From contig CAKZPD010000033.1 in NCBI GenBank assembly GCA_937138475.1, forward strand, positions 173,437 through 237,436: DNA of 64,000 bases, written 5' to 3'. Source of the DNA: an uncultured Sulfitobacter sp. (GTDB lineage Bacteria; Pseudomonadota; Alphaproteobacteria; Rhodobacterales; Rhodobacteraceae). How positions within the stretch are numbered: the stretch's first letter is position 1; each line of letters begins with the position of its first letter. The notes below the pieces were generated by a model that was given only the letters and a program-made list of their open reading frames with translations, was not told the origin of the DNA and ran no database searches. Made by a program: the position numbers and the translations under genes. This document shows positions 1-9,361 of this stretch, piece after piece.

Positions 1-3000
1 GACCCCATCGGGCAGGGGTTCAGTGGCCAACCACGCGCTCAGAACTTCGATACGCTCGTTCGGGTTGACGGGTATCAGCCGCAAATCGCCGCTGTTTAAT
101 CCGTCTTGCAGGTCGCGATCGGCATTGGCCGCAACCCGGTATGGGGTGCCGTCAATGGCGCGCAGATTGGCATCGTCGCCGGCGGGGCGGGCAATGGCCA
201 ATATTTCGCCCTTGGGATCAACCAGCTTCATCAGGCCGGGCGCGACATCGGCTTTGACATCAAAATAGCGCTTTTGGTCGACGCGGTTGATCTCGGCCAG
301 TTTGGCCACCGGTGTGCGGGTGATGAAATTCGACAAGGGCACCAACCCGTCCATTGTCCGCACCTTAAGGGTATCAAGCGTGCTGAGAAGGCGATCTTTT
401 TGCGGCAATCGCACGCGGATCTCGATTTCTTCGTCCGATGTATCGACCCGCATCGTATCAAGCAAAATCCCCCGCGTAACCAGCTGAACCATGGCGCCAA
501 CGGTGGCAACATCTGCCCCATAGCGGCCAGCCTTTTCCACATCGACGTCGATCTTCCAATCGATGCCGGGCAGGGGGCGGGTGTCTTCGACAAGGGTCAA
601 ACCGGGGGTGTCCTCAAAGGTTTGCCGGGCGATGGCGGTGGCCTCAAGCAGGCTGGCATAGTTGTCGCCCTTCAGGCGCAAATGAACCGGCTTGCCGCTG
701 GCGGGGCCGCGGGCCTGCGCCAGAATTTCAATACGCACACCCGGCAAGGCGCCCAGCTGTTCGGTGAGTTCGGCCAGAACGATGTCCCCATCCAGTTCGG
801 GCCGGTCCGCGCGGTCTTCCCAAGGGATGGTTTCCAACTGAATTTGGCCGACCATATCCTTGGGCACCTGCGCACCCGAGGCATCGGTGTTCAGACCGCC
901 TTCGCCGGCAAAGGAAAAGGCGTTCTTGACGCCCGGATGCGCCAAAACGATGGTTTCGGCCCGACGCACCAGCGCGTCTTTTTCCTCAAGCGACAGGTTG
1001 CCGCGCGCCAAAACATAGACGATGGCCTGTTCCGGTTCGCTTTCGACAAAGAATTCAACGCCCTTGTTGTTATTGGTGAAGAATATCAGGACGCTGCCGA
1101 CGAAAATGAAAACGGCGCCGGCCATGACCAAGGGCATGACCGGATTGCCTGCGATGGCTTCGATCACACGCCCAAACCCAGAGCGCGAATAACCGGCGTG
1201 GATTTTCGGCGCTTCGGCGCGGAACAGGCGTGCGGCCAGCGCCTGGCCGATTTTGCCCATCCGTGTCAGCAGGGCAAAGGCCGCCAAAAGCGCCAGCATA
1301 AAGCCACCAAGGCCGACGGCAATCGTGGCCGCTGCCAGAACGATCAGCAAAAACACCAAGGCAAAGGTCGGGACCACCGATCCCAACAGGTTCAGCCCGT
1401 CCATCTGCGAAAAACGACCGCCCATGCCGGAAAACAGCAGCGGCAAGATGGTGCTGGCCGCGACCATTCCGGCGATGGCGATGGGAAACAAGACCAGATG
1501 CAATGGCAGACGCAGATTGGCAATCTGGGTCATGTTTTGGGCCATCCAACGTTCCAGTCGCCCGGTCACGCCGCCCATAACCGGCAAGAAGATCAAGGCC
1601 ACCACCAGCGACGCGCTGAGAACAAAAATCAAGGTGACGGGCAGCATGCCCATGAACTCGCCCGGAACTCCGGGCCAGAACAGCATCGGCAAAAAGGCGC
1701 AAAGCGTTGTCGCGGTTGACGAAATGATTGGCCAGAACATGCGCCGGGCTGCCTCGACATAGGCGTGCATCGGGCCGACGCCTTCTTGCTGACGGGCATC
1801 GGCGTATTCCACCACCACGATGGCCCCATCGACCAGCATCCCCACGGCAAGGATCAAGCCGAACATGACAATGTTGGAAATCGAAATCCCCATCAATGCC
1901 AGAAAAGCAAAGCACAGCAAGAACGACGTTGGAATGGCAAAGCCCACCAACAAGGCGGCGCGGGTGCCAAGGGCCGCAAGAACCACGATCATCACCAGCG
2001 CAATGGCGGTGAACACCGATCCTTGCAGCTGCTGCACCATGCTGTCCACGATGCGCGACTGATCGTTCGAGGTGCCGACCTGCACCGCCACCCGCAGCCC
2101 CTGCGGCCAGCTGTCCTGCTTGGCGGCGACCAATTCCTTGACCTTGGCGGCGGTGTCGATCAGGTTGAACCCCTTGCGTTTCACCACCTGCAGCGCAACG
2201 GAATTTTCACCATTAAACCGGGCGGTTCCGACGCGATCTTCAAAGGTCAGATTAATCTGTGCCAAATCGCCCAGCGTCACGACGCGGTCGCCATTTGTCT
2301 TGACCGGCAGGTTGTAAACATCGCGCGGCTCGTCAAAAGACGAGGGGATCTTGACGGAAAACGTGCCCTGCGCGGTGTCGATTTCGCCGGCTGCAATCAG
2401 TTGGTTGTTGTTTTGAACCGTCTGGATCAGCTCACCTGCGGTGACGTTATAGGCCTCAAGGCGCAGCGGGTCGATGATGACCTCAAGCATTTCATCGCGA
2501 CTGCCGGCGATCCCGGCCTCGAGAATGGCATCGACTGCTTCAAGTTCATCTTGCAGGTCTTTGGCAACACGCACCATTGTGCGTTCTGGAACTGGCCCGG
2601 TCAGATTGACGATGATAATCGGAAATTCCGAAAAGTTGATTTCATTGATCGAATATTGCTCGGCGCCGGTTGGGAAGTTTGCCTCGGCTTTGCTCATGGC
2701 GTCGCGGACATCGGCCATGATTTTGGTCTTGTCCCAGCCAAATTCGAACTCAAGCGCGACCCCGGCATAGTTTTCGGCTGCTGTCGCCGACATGGTTTTT
2801 AGCCCGTCCAGATCGGCCAGCTCGGTCTCCATTGGTTTCACCAGCAATGTTTCGCTGTCTGCCGCCGAAATCCCCGGAAATGGCACCGATACAAAAAGCG
2901 CCGGGATTTCAATGTCGGGTTCGCCCTCTTTGGGCAGGGTCGAATAGGCATAGCCGCCAACCACAAGGGACAGCAGAATAAACGCAAGAACCATACGGGC

Positions 3001-3033
3001 GCGGCTGGCGGCCCAATCGACGATGCCGGTCAT
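1..3033 (-). CDS. RND-family efflux permease (partial, C-terminus beyond window)
   Basis: An uninterrupted frame of 1011 codons starts at ATG 3033 and runs off the left edge. It reads as an inner-membrane, proton-driven efflux permease of the AcrB/MexF type. The N-terminus (MTGIVDWAASRARMVLAFIL) is the usual first helix, followed by the first porter domain, the TM2-TM6 bundle (about residues 330-490, including a GMLVDGAIVVVEYAD segment equivalent to the Asp-bearing TM4) and the second porter domain. The next helix bundle lies outside the window. The linker between TM6 and TM7 is about 100 residues longer than in AcrB and carries two or three hydrophobic stretches (residues ~500-610). The start overlaps the stop of the upstream membrane-fusion gene by ATGA, so the two are translationally coupled. 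The substrate cannot be told. No outer-membrane factor gene is visible here. Confidence 0.9.
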   Translation of the reverse strand, partial: MTGIVDWAASRARMVLAFILLSLVVGGYAYSTLPKEGEPDIEIPALFVSVPFPGISAADSETLLVKPMETELADLDGLKTMSATAAENYAGVALEFEFGWDKTKIMADVRDAMSKAEANFPTGAEQYSINEINFSEFPIIIVNLTGPVPERTMVRVAKDLQDELEAVDAILEAGIAGSRDEMLEVIIDPLRLEAYNVTAGELIQTVQNNNQLIAAGEIDTAQGTFSVKIPSSFDEPRDVYNLPVKTNGDRVVTLGDLAQINLTFEDRVGTARFNGENSVALQVVKRKGFNLIDTAAKVKELVAAKQDSWPQGLRVAVQVGTSNDQSRIVDSMVQQLQGSVFTAIALVMIVVLAALGTRAALLVGFAIPTSFLLCFAFLALMGISISNIVMFGLILAVGMLVDGAIVVVEYADARQQEGVGPMHAYVEAARRMFWPIISSTATTLCAFLPMLFWPGVPGEFMGMLPVTLIFVLSASLVVALIFLPVMGGVTGRLERWMAQNMTQIANLRLPLHLVLFPIAIAGMVAASTILPLLFSGMGGRFSQMDGLNLLGSVVPTFALVFLLIVLAAATIAVGLGGFMLALLAAFALLTRMGKIGQALAARLFRAEAPKIHAGYSRSGFGRVIEAIAGNPVMPLVMAGAVFIFVGSVLIFFTNNNKGVEFFVESEPEQAIVYVLARGNLSLEEKDALVRRAETIVLAHPGVKNAFSFAGEGGLNTDASGAQVPKDMVGQIQLETIPWEDRADRPELDGDIVLAELTEQLGALPGVRIEILAQARGPASGKPVHLRLKGDNYASLLEATAIARQTFEDTPGLTLVEDTRPLPGIDWKIDVDVEKAGRYGADVATVGAMVQLVTRGILLDTMRVDTSDEEIEIRVRLPQKDRLLSTLDTLKVRTMDGLVPLSNFITRTPVAKLAEINRVDQKRYFDVKADVAPGLMKLVDPKGEILAIARPAGDDANLRAIDGTPYRVAANADRDLQDGLNSGDLRLIPVNPNERIEVLSAWLATEPLPDGV

Positions 3034-4247
3034 TGGCCTTGCTCCTCAAAACTTGGCGCAACCTGAACCCCAGCAATAACATATTCCTGCCCCAGGGTGA
3101 TCACATTTGCGGTTTGCGGCAAGCCTGTCACCCAAACGCCCTTGTCCGTGTCGCGCATGATCTGCACCGGGTGAAAGGCGACCTTGTCCTGATCATCCAC
3201 GGTTCGCAGGCCCAAGACACCTTGATCATTCAACGTCAGCGCCGATTGCGGGATCAGATGCGCCTGGGCACCCATGGCGGAAATCAAGATCTCGGCGGTT
3301 TGACCGTCGCGGATCTGTCCATCAGGGTTTGGCACTTCGATTTCCACCCGGAAGGTGCGCGTCGTTTCATCGGCCGAGCGCGACAGAAAGGTCACGCGCC
3401 CCTGCACCTGGGCACCACCGGCCGCCAGCTTGGCGCCGGCCAAGGCGCCGACGTTGACCTGTGTGACCTCGGTTTCTGGCACAAAGGCCACCAACTTGAT
3501 CGGATCCAATTGGATCACGGTGGCGCAAAGCGCGCCGGGCTGCAACAGCGTGCCCAATTCGGCTGTGTCGCTTTCCAGCAAGCCGGCAAAGGGGGCCTTG
3601 ATCGTCAGCCGGTCGATTTCCGTGCTGGCCGATGCCACCCCGGCCTGAGCGGCCTGGATGCCTGACTTGGTGGCCTCGAGGCCGGCGCGGGCCGATTGCA
3701 CGCTGGCTTCGGCTGCGGCCACCGCCGCATCCGAGCTGGCAACGCGGGTGGTCGATGCAAAGCCGTCTTTGCTGAGCTTTGAGGCGGCGTTTTGGTTTAT
3801 TTTGGCCTCTTCCAATTGCGCCTGGGCCTGTGTCAGGCGGGCCTGTGCTTCGGGCACGCGGGCCTTGGCCTCGGCGAGGGCGGCGCGGGCCTGATCCAAC
3901 TGCGCGCCGCGCGTGCCTTGGTCAAGCACGCAAAGGGCTTGGCCCTGTTCGACCTCGGCGCCTTTGCGCAGCGGTTCAGACACCACCACGGCCGAGGTCT
4001 CTGATTTCACGTTCACTTGTCGTGCTGCTGTGGTCTGTCCGCGCAAAACCACTGCGCTATCAATGCCTTGGGCCACGGATTTCTTGACAATCACCTTGAC
4101 CAGCCGCGACGGATCGGCGGCGGCGGGCTGATCTTGGGTCACGGGTTCGCCGCTGTCATCGGCGCCCAACAGGGTGGGGCGTTCAAAAATCAGCAAATAC
4201 AAAAACGCTGACACGGCAATGGCAGCCAGCAAAGAGAAAACACGCAT
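3030..4247 (-). CDS. RND efflux periplasmic adaptor (membrane fusion protein)
   Basis: This 405-residue protein links the inner-membrane RND pump to an outer-membrane channel. The N-terminus (about residues 5-25) is a single hydrophobic anchor or signal. It is followed by a lipoyl/barrel-sandwich half (VKSETSAVVVSEPLRKGAEV), a long Ala/Glu/Gln-rich alpha-helical hairpin (about residues 135-215), the second lipoyl half (APFAGLLESD) and beta-barrel domains. This is the HlyD/AcrA order and a normal length. It is the first gene of a two-gene operon on the minus strand and overlaps the permease by 4 bp. A palindrome at 4332-4355 sits where the -35 region would be. No TetR/MarR gene lies nearby, so its regulator must be encoded elsewhere. 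Confidence 0.9.
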   Translation of the reverse strand: MRVFSLLAAIAVSAFLYLLIFERPTLLGADDSGEPVTQDQPAAADPSRLVKVIVKKSVAQGIDSAVVLRGQTTAARQVNVKSETSAVVVSEPLRKGAEVEQGQALCVLDQGTRGAQLDQARAALAEAKARVPEAQARLTQAQAQLEEAKINQNAASKLSKDGFASTTRVASSDAAVAAAEASVQSARAGLEATKSGIQAAQAGVASASTEIDRLTIKAPFAGLLESDTAELGTLLQPGALCATVIQLDPIKLVAFVPETEVTQVNVGALAGAKLAAGGAQVQGRVTFLSRSADETTRTFRVEIEVPNPDGQIRDGQTAEILISAMGAQAHLIPQSALTLNDQGVLGLRTVDDQDKVAFHPVQIMRDTDKGVWVTGLPQTANVITLGQEYVIAGVQVAPSFEEQGQ

Positions 4248-4312
4248 GAAAGAGGGCCCCGTTCTTGGTCGTCGCAGAAAGCTGCGCAGTGGAAGTTGTG
4301 CTTTGTTAGGCG

Positions 4313-4355
4313 CTATATAAGCACTTACGCTAAACTAACCAGTTCAGATTAGTTT
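4313..4355 (-). promoter_or_regulatory. Putative promoter and palindromic operator of the efflux operon
   Basis: An inverted repeat of AAACTAA (4332-4338) and TTAGTTT (4349-4355) is separated by 10 bp. On the minus strand a TATATA-like -10 lies at about 4313-4319, so the palindrome overlaps the expected -35 region. Arms of this size and spacing fit a TetR-type repressor dimer. The assignment to a repressor is inference; the repeat itself is seen directly. Confidence 0.5.
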
Positions 4356-4451
4356 TTTTTCCGATGCCCTGCAATGGGATTTGCTTGCTCTTGGCTTGTC
4401 TGCGGCTGCGCGTTAGAAGAAGGCAAAGCAACCCCGTGAAGGCAGGCAATC

Positions 4452-5129
4452 ATGAGCAACACAGACAGTTTCATCGACGAGGTCACAGAAGAGGTCCGCC
4501 GCGATCGCCTGTTTGGGTTGCTCAGGCGTTATGGATGGATCGCGGTGTTGGCGGTTGTGCTGATCGTTGGCGCCGCTGCCGTGTCAGAATACCGCAAAGC
4601 CACGGCCCGCACCCAGGCCGAGGGGCTTGGCGATGCGATGCTGGCGGCCCTGTCCGACCCGGATGCGGCAAAGCGCGCTGCCGGGCTGGCGGAACTGGAT
4701 GCGCATTCGGCGGGAACGCGCGCGGCTTTGGCCTTGCTGACGGCGTCCGAGGCGGTTCTGGCGGGGGATGTAGACGGCGCGGCGGCGCAGCTTGATGCGT
4801 TGGCACAGGATGCGGCGGTGCCGCTGATCTATCGCCAGATTGCAGGGTTCAAATCGGCAACGGCGCAGGCCGGCAGCCTGTCCAATGCCGCGCTGCGCGA
4901 CCGGTTCCAGGACCTGTCGGCGCCGGGCGCGCCCCTGCGGCTTTTGGCGCAAGAGCAATTGGCGCTGCTTGAGGTGGCCTCGGGCGAGACACCGGCCGCG
5001 ATTGAACGCCTTCAGTCCATCCTGACGGATGCAGAAGTGCGCGCCGATCTGCAACAGCGCGCCTTGCAGTTGATCGTGGCGCTTGGCGGCGTTCCGGAAA
5101 TCGAAAACATGGCGCAACCGATCAATTGA
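4452..5129 (+). CDS. YfgM-like tetratricopeptide inner-membrane protein
   Basis: This 225-residue protein has a short cytoplasmic N-terminus, one transmembrane helix (about residues 28-46, WIAVLAVVLIVGAAAV) and an Ala-rich helical periplasmic domain of TPR type. The layout matches the YfgM/DUF2133 family, which sits beside SecYEG and periplasmic chaperones and helps outer-membrane protein biogenesis in E. coli. Position supports the call: bamB follows 60 bp downstream and then der, the same order as yfgM-bamB-der in many Proteobacteria. The ATG at 4452 is preceded by GAAGGCAGGCAATC, a modest ribosome binding site. Individual TPR repeats are too degenerate to number by eye. Confidence 0.8.
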   Translation: MSNTDSFIDEVTEEVRRDRLFGLLRRYGWIAVLAVVLIVGAAAVSEYRKATARTQAEGLGDAMLAALSDPDAAKRAAGLAELDAHSAGTRAALALLTASEAVLAGDVDGAAAQLDALAQDAAVPLIYRQIAGFKSATAQAGSLSNAALRDRFQDLSAPGAPLRLLAQEQLALLEVASGETPAAIERLQSILTDAEVRADLQQRALQLIVALGGVPEIENMAQPIN

Positions 5130-5189
5130 TCGACAGCCGTTTTTCGCATTAGAAATACGGCACACAGGTTTTAGAAAAGCGAGCAGCAC

Positions 5190-6554
5190 ATGGCACCACG
5201 GATGGCAGCACCGGCGACCCCCTATCGCGCAAAGCGTATGTGGCACATTGGGCTGGTGGCGGTTTTGGCCCTTGCCGGCTGTTCCGAGCCGGAAACCATT
5301 CTGGTCGGCAAACGCGAAAATATCCGCTCCCAAACCGAGGCCGGCGCCACAGCGGGCATCGCGGTCGCCGCCCCGGAAAACCAAAGCAAAGCCATCACCT
5401 TGCCGCGCCCGGTGGTGAATGTGGATTGGGTGCAGGGCATCGGCACCCCGGCCAGCCGCACCGCGCATCCGCAGTTGGCGCAGGATCTTTCCATCGCCTG
5501 GAGCGCGGACATCGGCGCCGGCGACAGCCGCCGCCAGCGGATCACGGCCAACCCGGTGGTCAGCGATGGCCGCATCTTTACATTGGATGCCGCCACCACA
5601 GTCAGCGCCTTAGGCGATGATGGCACAGTCTTGTGGCAGGTCGATATCAAACCCGCCCGCGACAATTCAGGCGAGGCAACGGGCGGCGGTCTGGCGGTGG
5701 CGCAAGGCACGCTTTATGTTGCGCATGGCTATGGCATGTTGGTGGCGCTGGATGTGAAAACCGGCGCCGAGAAATGGCGTCAGGCGTTGGGGGGCACCGG
5801 ATCGGGGGCGCCGGCTGTGTCGGGCGGGATCGTCTATGTGACGGCGGGCGATGACACCGGTTGGGCGATTGATGGCGCCAATGGCCGGGTGCTGTGGCAA
5901 ACCACGGCGCCGGCGAATGTGAACAATGTTCTGGGCGCTCCGGCCCCGGCGGTGTCACGCAACTTTGCGATTTTTGGGTTTGGATCAGGCGATGTCCACG
6001 CGATCTTTCGCCGTGGCGGCTTGCGGCGCTGGGGCACCGCAGTTGTCGGCGAACGCGAGGGGCGGGCGCTGGCCAAGGTGGGGGATCTGACCGGGGCGCC
6101 GGTCGTGGATGGCAATACCGCCTTTGTCGGCAATCAATCAGGGCGCTTGGTGGCGCTGGATCTGGGGCTTGGGGCGCGGCTGTGGACCGCAGCCGAGGGC
6201 ACAACCGGGCCGGTATTCCCGGTGGGCGGCAGTGTGTTCGCCGTGTCGGATCAGAACGCTTTGCTGCGGCTGGATGCCAAGACCGGGGCGCGCATCTGGG
6301 CCCAGCCGTTGCCGCATTTCGTCAAGGACCGCCCGCGCAAACGGTCAGAGGTTTTTGTGAACTATGGTCCGATCTTGGCCGGTGGGCTGATCTATGTCGC
6401 CTCAAGCGATGGGGCTTTGCGCGCGTTTGATCCCGTGGATGGAACCTTGGCGCATCAAACCGCCTTGCCGCGCGGCGCCAGCACGGCGCCTGTCGTGGCA
6501 AATGGCACGCTTTATCTGGTCACGACAGCGGGTCAATTGCTTGCCTTGCGTTGA
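5190..6554 (+). CDS. bamB: Outer membrane assembly lipoprotein BamB (PQQ-repeat beta-propeller)
   Basis: BamB is the beta-propeller lipoprotein of the BAM complex that inserts beta-barrel proteins into the outer membrane. The reading gives 454 residues from ATG 5190, but Met17 (5238) begins a compact signal, MWHIGLVAVLALAGC, with a clear lipobox (LAGC, Cys31), so the functional start may be 5238. After a ~90-residue linker come repeated WxxD/G-x-L-xALDxxTG motifs (for example LVALDVKTGAEKW, LRLDAKTGARIW, LRAFDPVDGTL), the signature of PQQ-type propeller blades. It lies between the YfgM-like gene and der. Alternatives such as a soluble PQQ dehydrogenase are unlikely because of the lipobox and context. 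Confidence 0.9.
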   Translation: MAPRMAAPATPYRAKRMWHIGLVAVLALAGCSEPETILVGKRENIRSQTEAGATAGIAVAAPENQSKAITLPRPVVNVDWVQGIGTPASRTAHPQLAQDLSIAWSADIGAGDSRRQRITANPVVSDGRIFTLDAATTVSALGDDGTVLWQVDIKPARDNSGEATGGGLAVAQGTLYVAHGYGMLVALDVKTGAEKWRQALGGTGSGAPAVSGGIVYVTAGDDTGWAIDGANGRVLWQTTAPANVNNVLGAPAPAVSRNFAIFGFGSGDVHAIFRRGGLRRWGTAVVGEREGRALAKVGDLTGAPVVDGNTAFVGNQSGRLVALDLGLGARLWTAAEGTTGPVFPVGGSVFAVSDQNALLRLDAKTGARIWAQPLPHFVKDRPRKRSEVFVNYGPILAGGLIYVASSDGALRAFDPVDGTLAHQTALPRGASTAPVVANGTLYLVTTAGQLLALR

Positions 6555-6623
6555 CCCCCTTTTCGTTTGCAGGTCTTTGGGGTAAAGCCCAAGGCTTATC
6601 CCCGGCTTTTGGAGCCTTTGACC

Positions 6624-8087
6624 ATGTCTTTCACCCTTGCGATCGTCGGACGGCCCAATGTGGGCAAGTCCACGCTGTTTAATCGTCTTGTCGGCAAACG
6701 GCTTGCGCTGGTCGATGATCAGCCCGGCGTCACCCGCGATCTGCGCGAAGGGGCGGCGCGGCTGGCCGATCTGCGCTTTACGGTGATTGACACCGCAGGC
6801 CTGGAAGAGGTGACAGACGACAGCCTTCAGGGCCGGATGCGCCGCCTGACCGAACGAGCGGTGGATATGGCGGATATATGTCTGTTCATGGTGGATGCGC
6901 GCACTGGCATCACCCCGTCGGATCTGGTTTTTGCCGATATCCTGCGCAAACGCTCTGCGCATGTGATTTTGGCGGCGAACAAAGCCGAAGGCAATGCTGC
7001 GGATGCCGGGGTGATCGAAGCCTATTCGCTTGGGCTGGGGGAACCTATCCGCTTGTCGGGGGAACATGGCGAAGGGCTGAATGATCTTTATTCGCAATTG
7101 ATGCCATTGGCCGATCAATTTGCGGCGCGTGCTGCCGAGGATGCACCAGAAATCGACGTCACCCTGGACGAAGATCTGGGCGATATGGAACAAGCCACGC
7201 CGGTTCCGACCAACGCCAAGCCGTTGCAGGTGGCGGTTGTTGGGCGACCCAATGCCGGAAAATCCACCCTGATCAACAAGATATTGGGCGAAGAGCGTCT
7301 GTTGACCGGCCCCGAGGCAGGAATCACCCGCGATGCCATATCGTTGCGGATGGAATGGGATGGGGTGCCGATGCGCATCTTTGACACCGCCGGAATGCGC
7401 AAAAAGGCCAAGGTTCAGGAAAAGCTGGAAAAGCTGTCGGTCAGCGATGGGCTGCGGGCGGTTAAATTCGCCGAGGTCGTGGTGGTGCTTTTGGATGCGG
7501 CCATTCCGTTTGAACAACAAGACCTGCGTATCGCCGATCTGGCCGAACGCGAAGGGCGCGCCGTTGTGGTTGCGGTCAACAAATGGGACATTGAAGACGA
7601 AAAACAGGCCAAACTGAAAGACCTGCGCGAAAGCTTTGAACGGCTGTTGCCGCAGTTGCGCGGGGCGCCTCTGGTCACGGTCAGCGCCAAAACCGGCCGC
7701 GGTCTGGACCGGCTGCATGGGGCAATCATGCGGGCCTATGATGTGTGGAACCGCCGGGTGACGACGGCGCAGCTGAACCGCTGGCTGACCGGCATGGTCG
7801 AGGCCCATCCACCCCCCGCGCCGCAGGGCAAGCGCATCAAACTGCGCTATATGACCCAGGCCAAGACCCGGCCGCCGGGCTTTGTGGTGATGTGTTCGCA
7901 TCCCGACAAAGTGCCTGACAGCTATAGCCGGTATTTGGTGAACGGTCTGCGGGTCGATTTTGATATGCCCGGCACGCCCATTCGTCTGTGGATGCGGGGC
8001 CAAAATGACGCCAACCCCTATAAGGGGCGCAAAAAGGCCGGCCCAAGCAAGCTGCGCAAGCACACCGAGGGCCGGCGCAAAGACTGA
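6624..8087 (+). CDS. der: GTPase Der (EngA), ribosome assembly
   Basis: Der is an essential GTPase with two tandem G domains that acts in 50S ribosomal subunit maturation. The protein is 487 residues from ATG 6624, chosen over in-frame codons from 6567 because it has GGAG nine bases upstream and gives the family N-terminus [17 protein letters not shown]. Both P-loops are visible (GRPNVGKST near residue 8 and GRPNAGKST near residue 210), with DTAG switch II motifs and NKxD motifs (AANKAE, AVNKWD). The C-terminal KH-like domain ends in the basic [12 protein letters not shown] region. A strong hairpin follows (8123-8173). Confidence 0.97.
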   Translation: MSFTLAIVGRPNVGKSTLFNRLVGKRLALVDDQPGVTRDLREGAARLADLRFTVIDTAGLEEVTDDSLQGRMRRLTERAVDMADICLFMVDARTGITPSDLVFADILRKRSAHVILAANKAEGNAADAGVIEAYSLGLGEPIRLSGEHGEGLNDLYSQLMPLADQFAARAAEDAPEIDVTLDEDLGDMEQATPVPTNAKPLQVAVVGRPNAGKSTLINKILGEERLLTGPEAGITRDAISLRMEWDGVPMRIFDTAGMRKKAKVQEKLEKLSVSDGLRAVKFAEVVVVLLDAAIPFEQQDLRIADLAEREGRAVVVAVNKWDIEDEKQAKLKDLRESFERLLPQLRGAPLVTVSAKTGRGLDRLHGAIMRAYDVWNRRVTTAQLNRWLTGMVEAHPPPAPQGKRIKLRYMTQAKTRPPGFVVMCSHPDKVPDSYSRYLVNGLRVDFDMPGTPIRLWMRGQNDANPYKGRKKAGPSKLRKHTEGRRKD

Positions 8088-8122
8088 TTGGCAAGCCCCG
8101 CAGGTTCAAGAATTTGAAGATT

Positions 8123-8173
8123 TACATTCGCCAATAACACGTTAGGGTTGTGTTGTTGGCGAGTGTGTATTTT
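8123..8173 (+). terminator. Intrinsic terminator-like hairpin after der
   Basis: Arms 8123-8140 and 8150-8167 pair over about 18 bp, with three G-U wobbles, around the loop GTTAGGGTT. The hairpin is followed by TATTTT at 8168-8173. It would end der transcription. It also contains a TTG (8148) in frame with the next gene, which makes that codon an unlikely start. Confidence 0.7.
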
Positions 8174-8186
8174 CAAAGGTGACCAG

Positions 8187-9308
8187 TTGGGCGTCATAGC
8201 GATATTTTGTGACGGGACTTGGAACAGCCCGACCATTTCAATCCCCACCCATGTGTATCAGCTGTATCAGGCCTGCGACCAAAGCCCTGATCACAAAGCG
8301 CTTTATTTTGAAGGGGTTGGCGCCTCAAGCAAGGTCACGGGGTTTTGGCGCAAGCTGCTGCACAAAATGGGCGGCGGTGCCTTTGGCTGGGGGCTGAATG
8401 CCAACATAAAAGAGGCCTATCAGGCGCTGTGCCAGAATTACCAGCCGGGTGACAAGATCATGATTTTCGGCTTTTCGCGCGGGGCTTACACGGCGCGGTC
8501 GCTGGCTGGGATGATCCGAAAATGCGGCATATTGGATACCCCAAGCCGGCGCATGGTCAACCAAGCGTTCCGGCTGTATCGCACGGCAGGAAAGCAAAAC
8601 GCCCCGGATCAAGACCATGTCTGGGCGGCGCGGCGCAAACTGTCGCCGAATTTTGCCACCTCGGCTTATGATGTGCAAAAGCGCGGCGATGGCTCGCATT
8701 TGGTGCGGGTGGGGTATCTGGGCATTTGGGACACCGTCGGCGCCCTTGGCATACCAGAGCCGCTTTTCGGCCCGCTTGCGGCGCTTTGGAATGGGCGCTA
8801 TCGGTTTCACGACACCCAGCTAAGCGGCATGGTCGAGGCCGCGCGCCATGCGGTGGCAATTGACGAACGGCGGGTGTTTTTTGTGCCCAGCCTGTGGGAC
8901 AACCTGGACCCCGGTCCGGGCGGTCCGGGGTTGAACAGGGGCGATCACAGCCCCAATCGCCCCTATCAGCAGATGTGGTTTGTCGGGGATCACAGCATCG
9001 TTGGCGGATCGGCCGAGGCGCGCGGGCTGACCGCCTTTTCGCTGGCTTGGGTGCTTGAGGGGGCGCAACGTCTGGGCCTGCGGGTGGAAACCCCAGATCG
9101 GTTGGGGGATCTGGTTGGGGATGCGGGGATCATTGCGCCTGAAATTGACGATCCCAGTGTTGTCTATCGCATCGCCGGCAGCTTGCTGCAATGGCGCAGC
9201 GGGCCGGCCCAGGACCGTGATATGCACCCCAGCGCCCGCGACCGGGTGACACGCGATCCGCGCTATCGGCCGGAAAGCCTGCGCAAGATATTGGGCGATC
9301 TTTTTTAG
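8187..9308 (+). CDS. DUF2235 alpha/beta-hydrolase (Tle1-like phospholipase family)
   Basis: From TTG 8187, with AAAGGTGA just upstream, the protein is 373 residues. It opens MGVIAIFCDGTWNSPT, the typical DUF2235 start. The nucleophile elbow GFSRGAYTARSLAG is at residues 95-108 (Ser97). A further in-frame TTG at 8148 lies inside the der terminator hairpin and is less likely. DUF2235 proteins are alpha/beta-hydrolases. The best known are type VI secretion phospholipases (Tle1), but many are chromosomal house genes of unknown role. No VgrG, PAAR, Hcp or immunity gene is present here and there is no signal peptide, so a secretion role is not supported. The substrate is unknown. Confidence 0.8.
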   Translation: MGVIAIFCDGTWNSPTISIPTHVYQLYQACDQSPDHKALYFEGVGASSKVTGFWRKLLHKMGGGAFGWGLNANIKEAYQALCQNYQPGDKIMIFGFSRGAYTARSLAGMIRKCGILDTPSRRMVNQAFRLYRTAGKQNAPDQDHVWAARRKLSPNFATSAYDVQKRGDGSHLVRVGYLGIWDTVGALGIPEPLFGPLAALWNGRYRFHDTQLSGMVEAARHAVAIDERRVFFVPSLWDNLDPGPGGPGLNRGDHSPNRPYQQMWFVGDHSIVGGSAEARGLTAFSLAWVLEGAQRLGLRVETPDRLGDLVGDAGIIAPEIDDPSVVYRIAGSLLQWRSGPAQDRDMHPSARDRVTRDPRYRPESLRKILGDLF

Positions 9309-9361
9309 GCCGGCCAACTTGCGGCTTGCCGGACGCGGCGCCCTTGCGTAAAGCCAAGGGC

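Noticed and set aside
106..1719. Long plus-strand open frame of 537 codons opposite the efflux permease
   Set aside because: It is antisense to a continuous, motif-rich RND reading, has a His/Gln/Arg-rich low-complexity product and no ribosome site. Several similar antisense frames across the window were rejected for the same reason.
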